The notes: a model not told the origin generated them from the letters alone. Positions 32,237 through 42,082 are shown, counted from the stretch's first letter. The stretch: DNA of 64,000 bases from Clostridia bacterium (GCA_900766585.1 CAAFVV010000037.1:22560-86559); one strand, 5' to 3'. Program-made: numbers and translations.

Positions 32237-34038
32237 GGGTTCGGTTCTCCTTTATTCTGATTTTTCTTTCGCTTGTACCGCCATACAGCCGCACCGCCGG
32301 CCGCCGCCAGCAGCACACCCGCAATCGGCAAAACGACAGCGGCAAGCGACGTTTTTCGTGCAGGCTCCGGCTGCACCCGGCTGCTCTCTTCGGTGCTGCC
32401 GGAAGTGGGATCCGCCGGCTGCTCCCCGGTCGTTTCACCGGGAGTGCCGGCCGCCTGCGTCACCCGGCTTTCGTCCGCCTTTGTCCCGCTCGCCCCGGCT
32501 GTCGTCTGCACCGGTCGGGAGGCAGTGCTCTCCTGCCGGTTGGCGGTGCGCGTTGTTCCGGACGACGAGCTGCGATAAGCCTTCGGCAGCACAACGCGCG
32601 TCAGAGCCGGATCCTCGGCGGCATTTTTGCCGAGGAAGATCTGCCGGATGGTATCCTCCTGTCCGAAGCCGTTCGGACAGCCGTCACTCTGGCGGTTGGC
32701 GACATAGTAGCCTGTACTTTTCAGCGTATAGCGGCCGCCGAATTTCACCTGCACGTCAATATCGTCCCACTCGGCATAATCCGCCAGAAAATCGGCGGAA
32801 AAGTCCTTGCCCGGCGTATAGCCGACGGTCGGGTCGAGCGGCGACGCCGTAATGCAGCGGCGCATCGGGAACAGGATGTAATACTGCCGTCCGTTTTGGC
32901 TGCTCAGGCAATGCGTTTTGGTGTACTCCTCGATATAGAGCAGGAATTGGTTGCGATAGCTCGCAGGCTGCGTGGCAAACCACGAGATATCGTCAAAGCC
33001 CCATGTGCCGAATGCCGGGCCGTTCGAAACATTCAGCTCGCCCTGCTGCCCGTAGTTGTCAAATTCCAGCAGCGTCGGGCAGGCCTCGCAGGTAAAGCCG
33101 AGCGGATGCGTCCCGCCCGCCGCCCGCCCGAGCCATGTGCACCAGTAGCTGCCGTTCGGCTCGCTGATGCGGCACTCATAGGCACCCGTGCTGTCGTTGT
33201 GAGCAGTCTCATTCGGCACAAGGCCGTTGCCCTGAATATCAAAGAGCAGCCGGTCGCCGACCTTGCAGCCGCCGTCCTGCATGGAGAAAAAGCTGTGGAA
33301 CAGCACGATCCCGCGGCGGGCATGGGTGCGGGCATAGTCCCGGCACAGCCCCATGACGCGGCCGAGCGCCGCCAGCTCCTCGGCATAGCCGCTCTCTCCC
33401 ACGCGGCGCATCGTCTCCTGCATATGGATAGATTCATAGCCACAGTCGATATACCGCCGGATGCACCAGTAGTACCAGCGCTGCGCCTCGGGGCGCGACC
33501 AATCGGGATAGCCCGCATCATTACCCCAATAATCCGCACCGAGCTTTTCGCTGATGATATCCGCAAAGCGGAAATTGCGCTTTTCCGGCTTTTCCCCAAA
33601 GGCTTCAAACACCCAGTCGGGGATGGCGATGGAATCCACATACGAGCGGCGGACGATCTCCGCCGCAAACGCCTGCAGAATGATCTCCGGGTCGGCATCG
33701 TGGATGGTTTTCGCGTGCGCCTTCGCCAGCGAAAAATGCATCTCCACCTGCGCGGCAGACGTGCATGTCCAGGCAAACACGGCGGCACGGCTGACAAATT
33801 TCGTGCCCGTGCGGCGCAAAAAGCGGATGTTTTCCTCGAGAATCAGGTCGTCCTTTTGTTCGGCACAGATGCCGAGTCCCGATACCGCGCGCGACAGATA
33901 CCGCCGCAGCACCTCCTCACTCATGGTACCGTTAAAGGTAAATTCCGTGGTTTTTGCCGCACACATGCCGCTCACACCTCCGCAGCTGATCAAAAGGATC
34001 AGCGTCATCAACAGGGCCAAAAATTTTTTAGCGGTCAT
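32233..34038 (-). CDS. Unrecognised locus-specific family, member 4: secreted, membrane-anchored, putative hydrolase
   Basis: This 601-residue protein has an N-terminal signal peptide (LLMTLILLISCGGVSGMCA), a module of about 450 residues, a Ser/Thr-rich linker, and a C-terminal helix with KRKK-type basic tail (VVLPIAGVLLAAAGGAAVW). The module is shared with 44949-46748, 46745-48610 and 54045-55415. Shared blocks here are KFVSRAAVFAW, DPEIILQAFAAEI, HPLGFTCE, LLEFDNYGQ, WGFDDISWFA and SDGCPNGFGQEDTIRQIFLG. It is the most divergent member: the block LFDCH of the others reads LFHSF here and the HLGQ block reads HMQE. Strand-like hydrophobic segments ending in acidic residues suggest a TIM-barrel glycosidase (inference). 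The start at 34038 lies 13 bases after the permease gene. Confidence 0.8.
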   Translation of the reverse strand: MTAKKFLALLMTLILLISCGGVSGMCAAKTTEFTFNGTMSEEVLRRYLSRAVSGLGICAEQKDDLILEENIRFLRRTGTKFVSRAAVFAWTCTSAAQVEMHFSLAKAHAKTIHDADPEIILQAFAAEIVRRSYVDSIAIPDWVFEAFGEKPEKRNFRFADIISEKLGADYWGNDAGYPDWSRPEAQRWYYWCIRRYIDCGYESIHMQETMRRVGESGYAEELAALGRVMGLCRDYARTHARRGIVLFHSFFSMQDGGCKVGDRLLFDIQGNGLVPNETAHNDSTGAYECRISEPNGSYWCTWLGRAAGGTHPLGFTCEACPTLLEFDNYGQQGELNVSNGPAFGTWGFDDISWFATQPASYRNQFLLYIEEYTKTHCLSSQNGRQYYILFPMRRCITASPLDPTVGYTPGKDFSADFLADYAEWDDIDVQVKFGGRYTLKSTGYYVANRQSDGCPNGFGQEDTIRQIFLGKNAAEDPALTRVVLPKAYRSSSSGTTRTANRQESTASRPVQTTAGASGTKADESRVTQAAGTPGETTGEQPADPTSGSTEESSRVQPEPARKTSLAAVVLPIAGVLLAAAGGAAVWRYKRKKNQNKGEPNP

Positions 34039-34051
34039 TGTATCTCCTTCC

Positions 34052-35041
34052 TTATCCGACGATACCGGTGCGCTCAATACTTTCCGTGAAGTATTTCTGC
34101 AGCACGGTATACATGGTCAGCAGAGGCAGAATGGACAAAAATGCCGCCGCCTGCATTTCCGGAATCCTCGCCAGCTCATTGCGGTTTCCGTTATCCACCA
34201 AAGCGTCGCCGATATTCTGCAATGTTGTGGACACAGTGGACATGCTGTCAAAAAAGATTACGCAGAAATAGCTGTCGTTCCAGTACCACACCAGCGAAAA
34301 CAGCGTCACGGTCAGCACCGCCGCCCCCGACAGGGGCAGCATGATCTGCCAGAACGTGCGGAAGCGGCCGCAGCCGTCGATCGCCGCCGCATCCTGCAGA
34401 TCCTTCGGCAGACCGCGGAAAAACTGGATGAAAATAAACACAAACAGCCCGGACTTGATACCTGCGCCCAGTATGGCGGGCAGCAGATACGCCCAGTAGG
34501 TATTCGACAGCGTCACCGTAAAGGGGCTGCCGTTGAACAGGCGGGCGATCTGCCCCAGTCCGAACAGGTCAAACTGCTGGAAATACATCATTGTCGGGAT
34601 GCTGACCACCTGCGGCGGCACGAGGATCGTCAGGATCAGCAGCCCGAACAGCAGCTTTTTCCCGGGAAACGTAAACCGCGCGAAGCCGTAGCCCGCCAGC
34701 ATGACCGCGATCAGCTGACAGGCGGTTCCCGCCACGGTGATGATCGCCGTGTTGCCGAAAATGCGGCCGAGATCCAGCTTTTCAATGACATTGCTGTAGT
34801 TTTCCAGTGTAAAATGCTTCGGGATCCACACCACTGTCGGGTCATACAGCTCAGACGGCAGACGCAGCGAAATGCTGAGCATCACGAGAAGGGGATACAA
34901 AAGCACAAGGCAGAGACAAAACAGGAATACCGCCCGCGCGATACCGAACAGCGCGATACCCGCCCGGCGGGTGCGGCGTCTGAGCCGGCGCATCCGCAGA
35001 GGGTCGGCTTTAAACGCTTCGATTTGTTGTTTACAGTTCAT
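34052..35041 (-). CDS. Carbohydrate ABC transporter permease, MalG type (pair A)
   Basis: This 329-residue membrane protein has about six helices. Its EAA loop reads DLQDAAAIDGCGRFRTFWQ, followed by IMLPLSGAAVLTV, the site where the ATPase docks. The N-terminus has a long basic cytoplasmic stretch (RMRRLRRRTRRAG). With the adjacent MalF-type gene, 12 bases upstream, it forms one importer channel for oligosaccharides. No ATPase gene is present in the window. Confidence 0.92.
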   Translation of the reverse strand: MNCKQQIEAFKADPLRMRRLRRRTRRAGIALFGIARAVFLFCLCLVLLYPLLVMLSISLRLPSELYDPTVVWIPKHFTLENYSNVIEKLDLGRIFGNTAIITVAGTACQLIAVMLAGYGFARFTFPGKKLLFGLLILTILVPPQVVSIPTMMYFQQFDLFGLGQIARLFNGSPFTVTLSNTYWAYLLPAILGAGIKSGLFVFIFIQFFRGLPKDLQDAAAIDGCGRFRTFWQIMLPLSGAAVLTVTLFSLVWYWNDSYFCVIFFDSMSTVSTTLQNIGDALVDNGNRNELARIPEMQAAAFLSILPLLTMYTVLQKYFTESIERTGIVG

Positions 35042-35053
35042 GCCGGCACCCCC

Positions 35054-35953
35054 TTACCGTTCCTGATAGAATGTGAAGCGGCTCATCACCGCATACACGA
35101 GCAGAATAATGACGAATACCACCAGAAAATAGCTCGTGCCGAGCGCCGCCGCATAGGACAGGTGCAGCTTCTGCGTCTGACTGACGATCAGCTTGATAAT
35201 GGTGTTGCCAAACGAGGTAAAGCCGTCGATCACCGTGTAGACCACATTCAGCAGCAAAACCGGGGTGATCATCGGCAGCGTGATCCGCCAGAAGCTCTCC
35301 CAGCGGGAGGCGCCCTCCACCTGCGCCGCCTCATAGAGGTGGCCGGGCACGCCCTGCAATGCCGCCAGAAACAGCAGAATTTGAATTCCGGACTGCCACG
35401 ACAGGTCGAAAATGCTGTCGATAATGCCGTTAAACGTGCTGATCAGCTCGGCGGACAGCCCCATATCCAAAAGCACCTCACCGAGCGAGCCGGAGGCGAA
35501 CAGATCCACCGTGCGGTCACCGGACATCATCGTCTGCGCAAGCGTGTCGCCGTTGATCACCTCCAGCACCGGACCGGTCGCCACGATTACCGGCAGAAAA
35601 AATACCGCCCGCACCAGTGTGCGCCCGCGAAACTCGGACTTTAGGATCAGCGCCACAAACAGGCTGAAAAAGATGACGTAAATCGACTGGGTGAATATCC
35701 CGAGGATGGATTCAAAAAAGCTGCGGACAAAGGCGGTATCCTCGGTAAATACCCGCACAAACGTGTCCGTGCCGAACGGCCCGTAAGCCATTACCCCGTC
35801 GGGAAAGCTGACCTCATGAAACGCATAGTAAAACACCTGCACAAACGGGCGGACAAAGAATGCCAGCGTACCGATCAGCCATGGCAGCACGAAAAGCAGC
35901 CCCGCACGCGCATCCCGCAGCGCGTTTTTATGCAAACGCCGTTGTTTAGTCAT
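35054..35953 (-). CDS. Carbohydrate ABC transporter permease, MalF type (pair A)
   Basis: This 299-residue membrane protein has about six helices. It starts with a basic N-terminus followed by LLFVLPWLIGTLAFFVRPF, and its EAA loop reads HLYEAAQVEGASRWESFWR then ITLPMITPVL. It overlaps the end of the DUF5696 gene by 8 bases, so these are translationally coupled. It is the partner of the downstream MalG-type gene. Confidence 0.92.
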   Translation of the reverse strand: MTKQRRLHKNALRDARAGLLFVLPWLIGTLAFFVRPFVQVFYYAFHEVSFPDGVMAYGPFGTDTFVRVFTEDTAFVRSFFESILGIFTQSIYVIFFSLFVALILKSEFRGRTLVRAVFFLPVIVATGPVLEVINGDTLAQTMMSGDRTVDLFASGSLGEVLLDMGLSAELISTFNGIIDSIFDLSWQSGIQILLFLAALQGVPGHLYEAAQVEGASRWESFWRITLPMITPVLLLNVVYTVIDGFTSFGNTIIKLIVSQTQKLHLSYAAALGTSYFLVVFVIILLVYAVMSRFTFYQER

Positions 35954-38192
35954 GTGCCTCGCCGCCTTTCTGCACCTGAAAGCTCTTCGCTGCCAGCGTC
36001 ACGCCGTTTGCCGCGACCTCGTGGTCATTTGTATTGACCAGCAGCACACTGCCGCCCGCAAAGGTGCTGCGGGATACGCCGTCCGCAAGCTGCTCATAGC
36101 CGATAAGCATGCTGCTGCCGAGTGCCGCATAGGTCTCCCGCATCTGCGCCGTCTGGCGGATCACCGTATCCGTCCAGTCCGCCGCCGCACAGCCGATCCA
36201 GTCCTCATAGGCGGTATCCTTGAGCGTTTCCGCCGTACCGTCGGCGGTCAGCGCGTAATGCAGCCCGCTCCCCGTCGCCAGTGCCGTCAGAAATGCCGCC
36301 TCGGGGTCGTCCTCAAGATTGATGGCGCGGCCGCAGTAGGCGACCGAGCCGGACAGCACCAGCGCATAAAACGGGACCGTCTCGTCGAGCATATCAAACC
36401 GGCTCCCGCCCGGCAGATCCGCGGCAAGGTCGGACCGCACCGCCGCAAACAGGAACGGGGACACTGTCATCAGCGTATCAGCCGAGTCGGCTGCCTGATC
36501 CAGCAGCTGCTCCGAGAGCCGCTGCATAGCCTCAGCCGACGTCGGCTGCGTTCCGCCGTGGTCGCTGTAAAGAAGCGCGCCGACACCGGAGAGCGACAAT
36601 CCGGGGACATCCAGCGCGGAAAAGCCGCGCAGAAAGCGCTCTGCCGTCTTTTGCAGCCGACTGCTGCCAAGCAGCCAGAAGGTCGGCAGCGCCTTATCGC
36701 GCACAAGCAGATTCCGGCTGTAGAAAAACCGCGTCGCCAGCTCATTGTTGGCGTTGCGCGCCGCCGTAAAATACTGCTGAAACGGGAAGGCGGCGCTGCT
36801 GTACTGCTGCCAGTTAACATCCGCATACAGCGCGGCACCGTTTTGCGCCGCCCATTCGCCGAGCGAGTAAAGCCCTCTGCTGCCGCCCAAGAGCGACAGC
36901 GGCTTTGCCGAATCCGCGATTTTGCCGCGCACCGCATTCTTTTCCCAGCCGATACAGCGGAGGGACAGCCCGTCCACGCCGCCGCTTGTCAGCGTTTCGG
37001 CGATGGTCTGCATGGCGGAAAAATCCGTGATCTTGCGGTCCCGCCAAGCCGGGAAGCCCAAAAACGTCGTCTTTTTCCGCACGGCACCGAGCATGTCGAT
37101 CACGACGGGTGCAGCATCGGCGCGGCCTTGCAGCAGCCCCTGCTCCGAAAGCCAGCTGCGGCAGGCAGCCGCCATGCCGGACAGTCCTGCGTCGCCGCCC
37201 GACAGAAACGCATAGCGCACGCCGACCGCGTCAACATCCGGTGCGCCGTCGGGATAGACGGTAAACGAGCTTTGCCCCTGCCAGCCCTGATCAAGCGAAT
37301 AGGTGACAGGGCGGCGCACATGGACGGTATGCCACACGGTATTTTGCTCGGAATCGACGCCGGACACCACGGCCTTGACCGTGCTGTGCGCCGCGCCGTC
37401 GGTCAGCATGGCGAGCATCGCCGAGCCGTTGCGCACAGCGCCGAATACGGGCATCGCCACGGTCTCGGCATCTGCCGGCCGCTGATCCGCCGGGCTGACC
37501 GCATCCCCGCCGTATACATCGCAGGAGTAGATGCCGTAGCCGGTCTTGCCGTTGTTGAAGCGCAAAAGCGCGCCGCTGCCGTCCGGGATCAGCAGATAGC
37601 CGGTATCTCCGGTGCCGCCGGAACAGAAATAGGGCATCAGCGTCAGATCAAGCAGACGGAAATGGCCCTCCTCCTTGAGCTTGGTCATATCCGCCCGCAG
37701 GCTGAGCGTGTCGCCGTCCAGCGTGATCTCCACAGGAAACGACACCGACACTGCAGGAAACGCAAACACCAGCTGCACGCCGTTTTTGACGGTCCTCGCC
37801 GTCAGCGCTCCCTCCGACACGCAGTCGGAATAGCTGTTGAGCGTCACGGTCGTGTCGTTTTCGCTGTCGTACACTGTAATTTCCGCCAGCGACAACAGCC
37901 GCAGGATCTCGATTGAAACGCGGTCGTCCCGCGCGTTCGGCGGGCAGGTATACCACACGGTGCCATCCGTTTTGTTTTTGACCGCCACGGTCCCCATGCC
38001 GTCGCCCTCGATCGCCGTATACAGCTCAAGCCGATCGGAGGAGGCCACCGATACCCAGCCGTTTTCCGCCGGTTCGGCACTCTGTACCGGCTGCGCTTCT
38101 TCTTCGGCAGCCGATGCCGGCAGCCACAGCGCCGTCGCCGCAAGCCCTATCGCCAGAAGCCACGCCGCCGACCGCCTTTTCCAGTTTTTCAT
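35946..38192 (-). CDS. DUF5696 domain protein, secreted, putative glycan-active
   Basis: This 748-residue protein has a signal peptide (WLLAIGLAATALWLPASA). A beta-rich N-terminal half (about 45-330) shows MGTVAVKNKTDGTVWYTCPP and YLLIPDGSGALLRFNNG. A barrel-like C-terminal half (about 340-700) has GGVDGLSLRCIGW, GAALYADVNWQQY and LSGVGALLYSDHGG. I recognise it as DUF5696, a family that in Paenibacilli and Clostridia recurs beside sugar ABC permeases and Yip1 proteins. Its function is not established. Acidic residues at strand ends in the second half fit a carbohydrate-active barrel (inference). There is no lipobox or wall anchor. The upstream NHL/Yip1 gene ends 12 bases before it. Confidence 0.78.
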   Translation of the reverse strand: MKNWKRRSAAWLLAIGLAATALWLPASAAEEEAQPVQSAEPAENGWVSVASSDRLELYTAIEGDGMGTVAVKNKTDGTVWYTCPPNARDDRVSIEILRLLSLAEITVYDSENDTTVTLNSYSDCVSEGALTARTVKNGVQLVFAFPAVSVSFPVEITLDGDTLSLRADMTKLKEEGHFRLLDLTLMPYFCSGGTGDTGYLLIPDGSGALLRFNNGKTGYGIYSCDVYGGDAVSPADQRPADAETVAMPVFGAVRNGSAMLAMLTDGAAHSTVKAVVSGVDSEQNTVWHTVHVRRPVTYSLDQGWQGQSSFTVYPDGAPDVDAVGVRYAFLSGGDAGLSGMAAACRSWLSEQGLLQGRADAAPVVIDMLGAVRKKTTFLGFPAWRDRKITDFSAMQTIAETLTSGGVDGLSLRCIGWEKNAVRGKIADSAKPLSLLGGSRGLYSLGEWAAQNGAALYADVNWQQYSSAAFPFQQYFTAARNANNELATRFFYSRNLLVRDKALPTFWLLGSSRLQKTAERFLRGFSALDVPGLSLSGVGALLYSDHGGTQPTSAEAMQRLSEQLLDQAADSADTLMTVSPFLFAAVRSDLAADLPGGSRFDMLDETVPFYALVLSGSVAYCGRAINLEDDPEAAFLTALATGSGLHYALTADGTAETLKDTAYEDWIGCAAADWTDTVIRQTAQMRETYAALGSSMLIGYEQLADGVSRSTFAGGSVLLVNTNDHEVAANGVTLAAKSFQVQKGGEAHD

Positions 38193-38204
38193 CGTCTCCC
38201 CCTC

Positions 38205-40268
38205 CTATCTCACACGGTAGAGCAGCTCGTTGACAAGCGAATAGACAAATGCCCAGCCCTTTTGCAGCAGCCCGGAGACGAGCAGCAGCAAAAACAGCAC
38301 GATCAGCACGCCCAGAACGGTCAGCAGTATCGAGCCGAGGGTCTTTCCGGGGAAATAATCGTGTATGCCCGCAAGCGCACCGAACAGCATCAGCAGGCTC
38401 CATCCGGCGCCGATCACGAGGATTCCCCGCATGAACATCGCCTCATCATCCACCAGAAGGTGACTCATCGCCGTATAGAGAAACAGCGAGGCGGTATAAG
38501 GAATCAGGCAGTAGGCATTGGTGATAAAGATATCCCTCATCCGCCCCTTGCCGTCAAGCAGCGTGCAGACGCCCCAGTTGGCGGCGACCCACACCGCAAA
38601 CAGCGGCACTGTCCGCAAAAACAGCAGTCCCACATTCAGGTCGGCGGCGCTGAAGGGATTAAACCGGAAGCCGGTCAGGCTCACCTGCATCACCGTCGCC
38701 GCAAACCACAAAAGCAGGATCAGTGCGCTGATCGCCATGGAGCCGCCCCGGGTGCGCTTGATCTCCTCTGCCGTGTCCTGCGGATGGAACAGCATCCGCA
38801 GCGGGTTAATCCTGCCGCCGGACAGTGTTTCCTGCCGGTCGGGGCGGCGCGGGCGGTTGACCCACCACACAAGCAGCGCGATCAGGACAATGACCAGCAG
38901 GCACAGCAGCGGGAAATAGCGCTGGGCGATCGCATTGCGGTATTCTTTAAACGCGTCTGAGTTGCCCTCGGTGTCGCCTCCCAGGCGGAAGCACTCGGCA
39001 GCCTCTTTATACTGTCCGTCCGCCAGCAGCGCCTTACCCAATCCGACATTCGCGAGCGTATAGTTGTGGTCGCTTTTGAGAATGTCGCGCCAAAGTCCGG
39101 CCGCATCGCCGTAGCGTCCCTGCGTATACAGCGCCACCGCCTCATGCACCTGCTTGGCAAATGCAGTCGGGCGCAGCACCGTCAGGTTGTTTTTGGCGGC
39201 ATCCAGCACAAGCACCGTCTCCCCGGACGTGTCCACCGCCACCGGCGTGCGGAACGTACCCGCCTGCTGACCGGCGCCGCCGCAGATGAACAGCAGCTCG
39301 CCCGCGCCGGAATATTCATACAAACGGTCATACTGCACATCCAGCACGAACACATTGCCCTCAGCCGTCACCGCCGTGTCCGCAAAACGCGGCACCGTCT
39401 TTTTGCCGCCGGCATAGCCCTGCTCATTTTCCCACACACGGGCAAAGGGCAGCACGCTGCTGCCGGTCGGATTGAGCTTTTTGATCTTGTCACTCACCCC
39501 GTCCGACTGGGTCACGGTATAGAGAAAATCGCGGCTGTCAATGTCAAAGGAGGTAAATTCCTCCGGCACATAGCGCGAGATATTGGCGGCCTGGGTATCG
39601 GTGAGCAGAGATTTCCAAAAGCGGTCGAGCAGCAGTGCCGCCGTCACCTCGACCTCGTTGCTGCCGAAAAAGCCGTCGAAATACCCCTCGGCATCAAACA
39701 GCAATGCGCCCTGATACACGCCAGTCACCGAGGCATACAGATTGCCCTCGCTGTCCGCCAGCACCTTGCGCGGCGCAAAATCCACATCCTCGGGCAGCAG
39801 GTTGGTTTCGGGCCGCAGGATCTGCTGCCGCACCGTGCCGTCGTCCGCACAGACCAGCAGCTGTTTGCCGTTCGGGTCGGCAATATACAGCGTCTTTTCG
39901 CGCACATACAGCCCCGTCGGCTGCTGCAGCTCCACCGCTGTGCCGTCCGCCTTCACAAAGCGGTCAATCACACGCCGCAGCGTCAGCTCCGGCGTCAGCA
40001 CCACCACGCGGTTATTGCCGCTGTCCAGAATATAGACCGCGCCATCCGTCTCGTCCACGCACAGATCCTGCGGCGCGGAAAATGAGCCGAGCGACGGGTC
40101 GATCTGCGCCGCCGTCTTTACGGTATCGGCTATGTATCCCGCGCGGGAGGGAACGGCATCGCCGTCGGCATCATAGGTATAGCTGCCGCTGCTTTTTGCC
40201 AAAGCCTGCCCAGCGGCCGCCGCCAGAATCCACACTGTCAGCAGCGCCGTAAGCCATCGTTTGTGCAT
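38205..40268 (-). CDS. NHL-propeller, TPR and Yip1-domain membrane protein
   Basis: This 687-residue protein has a signal peptide (1-24) and an extracellular NHL-type beta-propeller (about 55-370), with repeats such as LCVDETDGAVYILDSGNNRV and LYVREKTLYIADPNGKQLLV. A short TPR-like pair follows (about 385-445, ALYTQGRYGDAAGLWRD and ALLADGQYKEAAECFRL). A first membrane helix (about 455-475) precedes a basic loop and a Yip1-type domain with about five helices (about 510-685). The layout suggests a scaffold or sensor that couples surface binding to the importer beside it (inference). It lies between permease pair B and the DUF5696 gene, with short gaps on both sides, so it belongs to the same transcript. 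Confidence 0.75.
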   Translation of the reverse strand: MHKRWLTALLTVWILAAAAGQALAKSSGSYTYDADGDAVPSRAGYIADTVKTAAQIDPSLGSFSAPQDLCVDETDGAVYILDSGNNRVVVLTPELTLRRVIDRFVKADGTAVELQQPTGLYVREKTLYIADPNGKQLLVCADDGTVRQQILRPETNLLPEDVDFAPRKVLADSEGNLYASVTGVYQGALLFDAEGYFDGFFGSNEVEVTAALLLDRFWKSLLTDTQAANISRYVPEEFTSFDIDSRDFLYTVTQSDGVSDKIKKLNPTGSSVLPFARVWENEQGYAGGKKTVPRFADTAVTAEGNVFVLDVQYDRLYEYSGAGELLFICGGAGQQAGTFRTPVAVDTSGETVLVLDAAKNNLTVLRPTAFAKQVHEAVALYTQGRYGDAAGLWRDILKSDHNYTLANVGLGKALLADGQYKEAAECFRLGGDTEGNSDAFKEYRNAIAQRYFPLLCLLVIVLIALLVWWVNRPRRPDRQETLSGGRINPLRMLFHPQDTAEEIKRTRGGSMAISALILLLWFAATVMQVSLTGFRFNPFSAADLNVGLLFLRTVPLFAVWVAANWGVCTLLDGKGRMRDIFITNAYCLIPYTASLFLYTAMSHLLVDDEAMFMRGILVIGAGWSLLMLFGALAGIHDYFPGKTLGSILLTVLGVLIVLFLLLLVSGLLQKGWAFVYSLVNELLYRVR

Positions 40269-40283
40269 CCGTTTTCCTCCTTC

Positions 40284-41153
40284 TCAGTCCTTGATGCCGG
40301 AATACGCCATGGTTTCCAGCACGGAGCCTTGGCTGATGATGAAAATGACCACCGGCGGGATCATCAAAAACAGCGCGACCGCCGCGCCTGCGCCCGCACG
40401 GGCAATGCCCGAAGCGGCGATCTGTGACAGCACCGCCGGCAAAAGCCGCAGCTCCTCGTTATAGATATAACTGGTTCCGGTCGTGTTCCAGAAGCTCTGG
40501 AACGTGAAGATGATCAGCGTGATCCAGCCCGGACGCACGCTCGGCATCACGATTTTGGCAAATATTCCCCATTCGCCTGCACCGTCGATACGTGCCGCCT
40601 CCAACACCGCGTCGGGAAAGCTGACCATGAACTGCTGCATCAAAAACACGCCGAAAGAACCCGCCAGCGTCGGCAGCAGCAGGGACCAATAGGTGTTGAT
40701 CATACCAAACGACGCCAGAATGATGTAGACGGCGATCGCCGTCACCTCCGAGCGGAACAGGATCGCCCAGACGAGCAGGGACGAAAACGCCTTCCTGCCG
40801 GGAAAATGGTGCTTGGCGAGCGGATACGCCGCAAGCGACGCGATCACGATATACGCTGCCGTGCCGACAACCGCCACGAACACGCTGTTGAACAGATAGC
40901 GTGAAAACGGCACCCAGGAGTTGTTGACGATCGACATCATCTGGGTGAAGTTGTCCCCCGTCGGATGCTGAACAAAGAAACGGGGCGGATAGATAAACAG
41001 CTCGTTAAACGGCTTGAACGCCGTCACCACGGTATACAGAAGCGGAAGCGCCATCACAAATCCGACGAGCAGGATGCCAAAAAGCAGCAGCAGCGTTCCC
41101 CAGACCGACCGCGAGAGCCGACGGCGGGGCTTGATCCTGTGCAGCCATGTCAT
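40284..41153 (-). CDS. Carbohydrate ABC transporter permease, MalG type (pair B)
   Basis: This 289-residue membrane protein has about six helices and the EAA loop AVLEAARIDGAGEWGIFAK then IVMPSVRPGW. The start MTWLHRIKPRRRLSRS gives a basic cytoplasmic N-terminus. The start at 41153 is preferred because AGGGG lies upstream and a longer reading would overlap the previous gene. It is paired with the MalF-type gene 17 bases upstream and with the large binding protein at 42079-44910. Confidence 0.92.
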   Translation of the reverse strand: MTWLHRIKPRRRLSRSVWGTLLLLFGILLVGFVMALPLLYTVVTAFKPFNELFIYPPRFFVQHPTGDNFTQMMSIVNNSWVPFSRYLFNSVFVAVVGTAAYIVIASLAAYPLAKHHFPGRKAFSSLLVWAILFRSEVTAIAVYIILASFGMINTYWSLLLPTLAGSFGVFLMQQFMVSFPDAVLEAARIDGAGEWGIFAKIVMPSVRPGWITLIIFTFQSFWNTTGTSYIYNEELRLLPAVLSQIAASGIARAGAGAAVALFLMIPPVVIFIISQGSVLETMAYSGIKD

Positions 41154-41170
41154 ACAGTTTCCCCTCCCCG

Positions 41171-42082
41171 TCAATCGCCGTTGATCCGGCGCAGCAATTT
41201 TTGAATGATCATCCACGACAGCAGCATCAGTGCAAACAGGAATACCGCCACCGTGCAGGCATAGCCCATTTCATAGCGGACGGTGCCGAAATCGAGCATG
41301 TGCAAAAGCAGGGTGTGAGTCGAATAATCCGTCGAGGGGAATCCGGTCAGCGCCGAGCACTGGTAGCCGACGGCGAACGCCCCCGAAATTGCCATCACCG
41401 CACCGAACAGCAGCTGCGGTCCCATCTGCGGCAGTGTCACATGGCGCAGCTCCTGCCAGCGATTGCGGATACCGTCGAGCGCCGCCGCCTCATAATACTG
41501 GCGGTCGAGGTTCTGCAGACCGGCGACAAACGAGAGAAAGCCCGTGCCCATGCTCAGCCACACGACCACGATGATGCAAACGCCCATTGTATACTGAGTG
41601 TCGGTCAGCCACTGGATCGGCTCATGCAGAAAGCCCCACGAGATCAGATAGCTGTTGATCAGTCCGTAGCGGTCGCCGGAAAAGATATAGGTCCAGACAT
41701 AGTAGACGTTGCCCGCAAGCGACGGCGCATAGAAAATCAGGGTCAGCAGCGCCCGCAGCTTTGCCGGAAACTCGTTGATGCACCAGGCGAATACAAAGCT
41801 CAGCACATAGCCGAGCGGACCGGTCATAAACGCGAAGATGATGGTGTTTTTCAGGGCGATTAAAAACTCCTCGTCGTCCAAAAACAAGCGGGAATAGTTG
41901 TCGAAGCCGGTGAACACCGGCGCCTGCACCATGTTGAAGTTGGTAAAGCTCAGCACCACGGAGGCACACACGGGCACCACTGTGAATATCAGAAACAGCA
42001 GGGCGAAGGGAAGCAGCATCAGATAACTGGTGCGGTGCGCCCGCACCTGCCGCAGCCAAATGCCGCGCGACTGTGATTTCAT
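41171..42082 (-). CDS. Carbohydrate ABC transporter permease, MalF type (pair B)
   Basis: This 303-residue membrane protein starts MKSQSRGIWLRQVRAHRTSY. It has about six helices and the EAA loop QYYEAAALDGIRNRWQELR followed by HVTLPQMGPQ. The ATG at 42082 overlaps the stop of the binding-protein gene by 4 bases, and an AAGGAG lies upstream. Together with 40284-41153 it makes the second importer channel of the locus. Confidence 0.92.
   Translation of the reverse strand: MKSQSRGIWLRQVRAHRTSYLMLLPFALLFLIFTVVPVCASVVLSFTNFNMVQAPVFTGFDNYSRLFLDDEEFLIALKNTIIFAFMTGPLGYVLSFVFAWCINEFPAKLRALLTLIFYAPSLAGNVYYVWTYIFSGDRYGLINSYLISWGFLHEPIQWLTDTQYTMGVCIIVVVWLSMGTGFLSFVAGLQNLDRQYYEAAALDGIRNRWQELRHVTLPQMGPQLLFGAVMAISGAFAVGYQCSALTGFPSTDYSTHTLLLHMLDFGTVRYEMGYACTVAVFLFALMLLSWMIIQKLLRRINGD

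Noticed and set aside
35952..37916. Plus-strand open frame of 654 codons opposite the DUF5696 gene
   Set aside because: It is antisense to a gene with signal peptide and operon overlap; the product is Arg/His-rich without domains.
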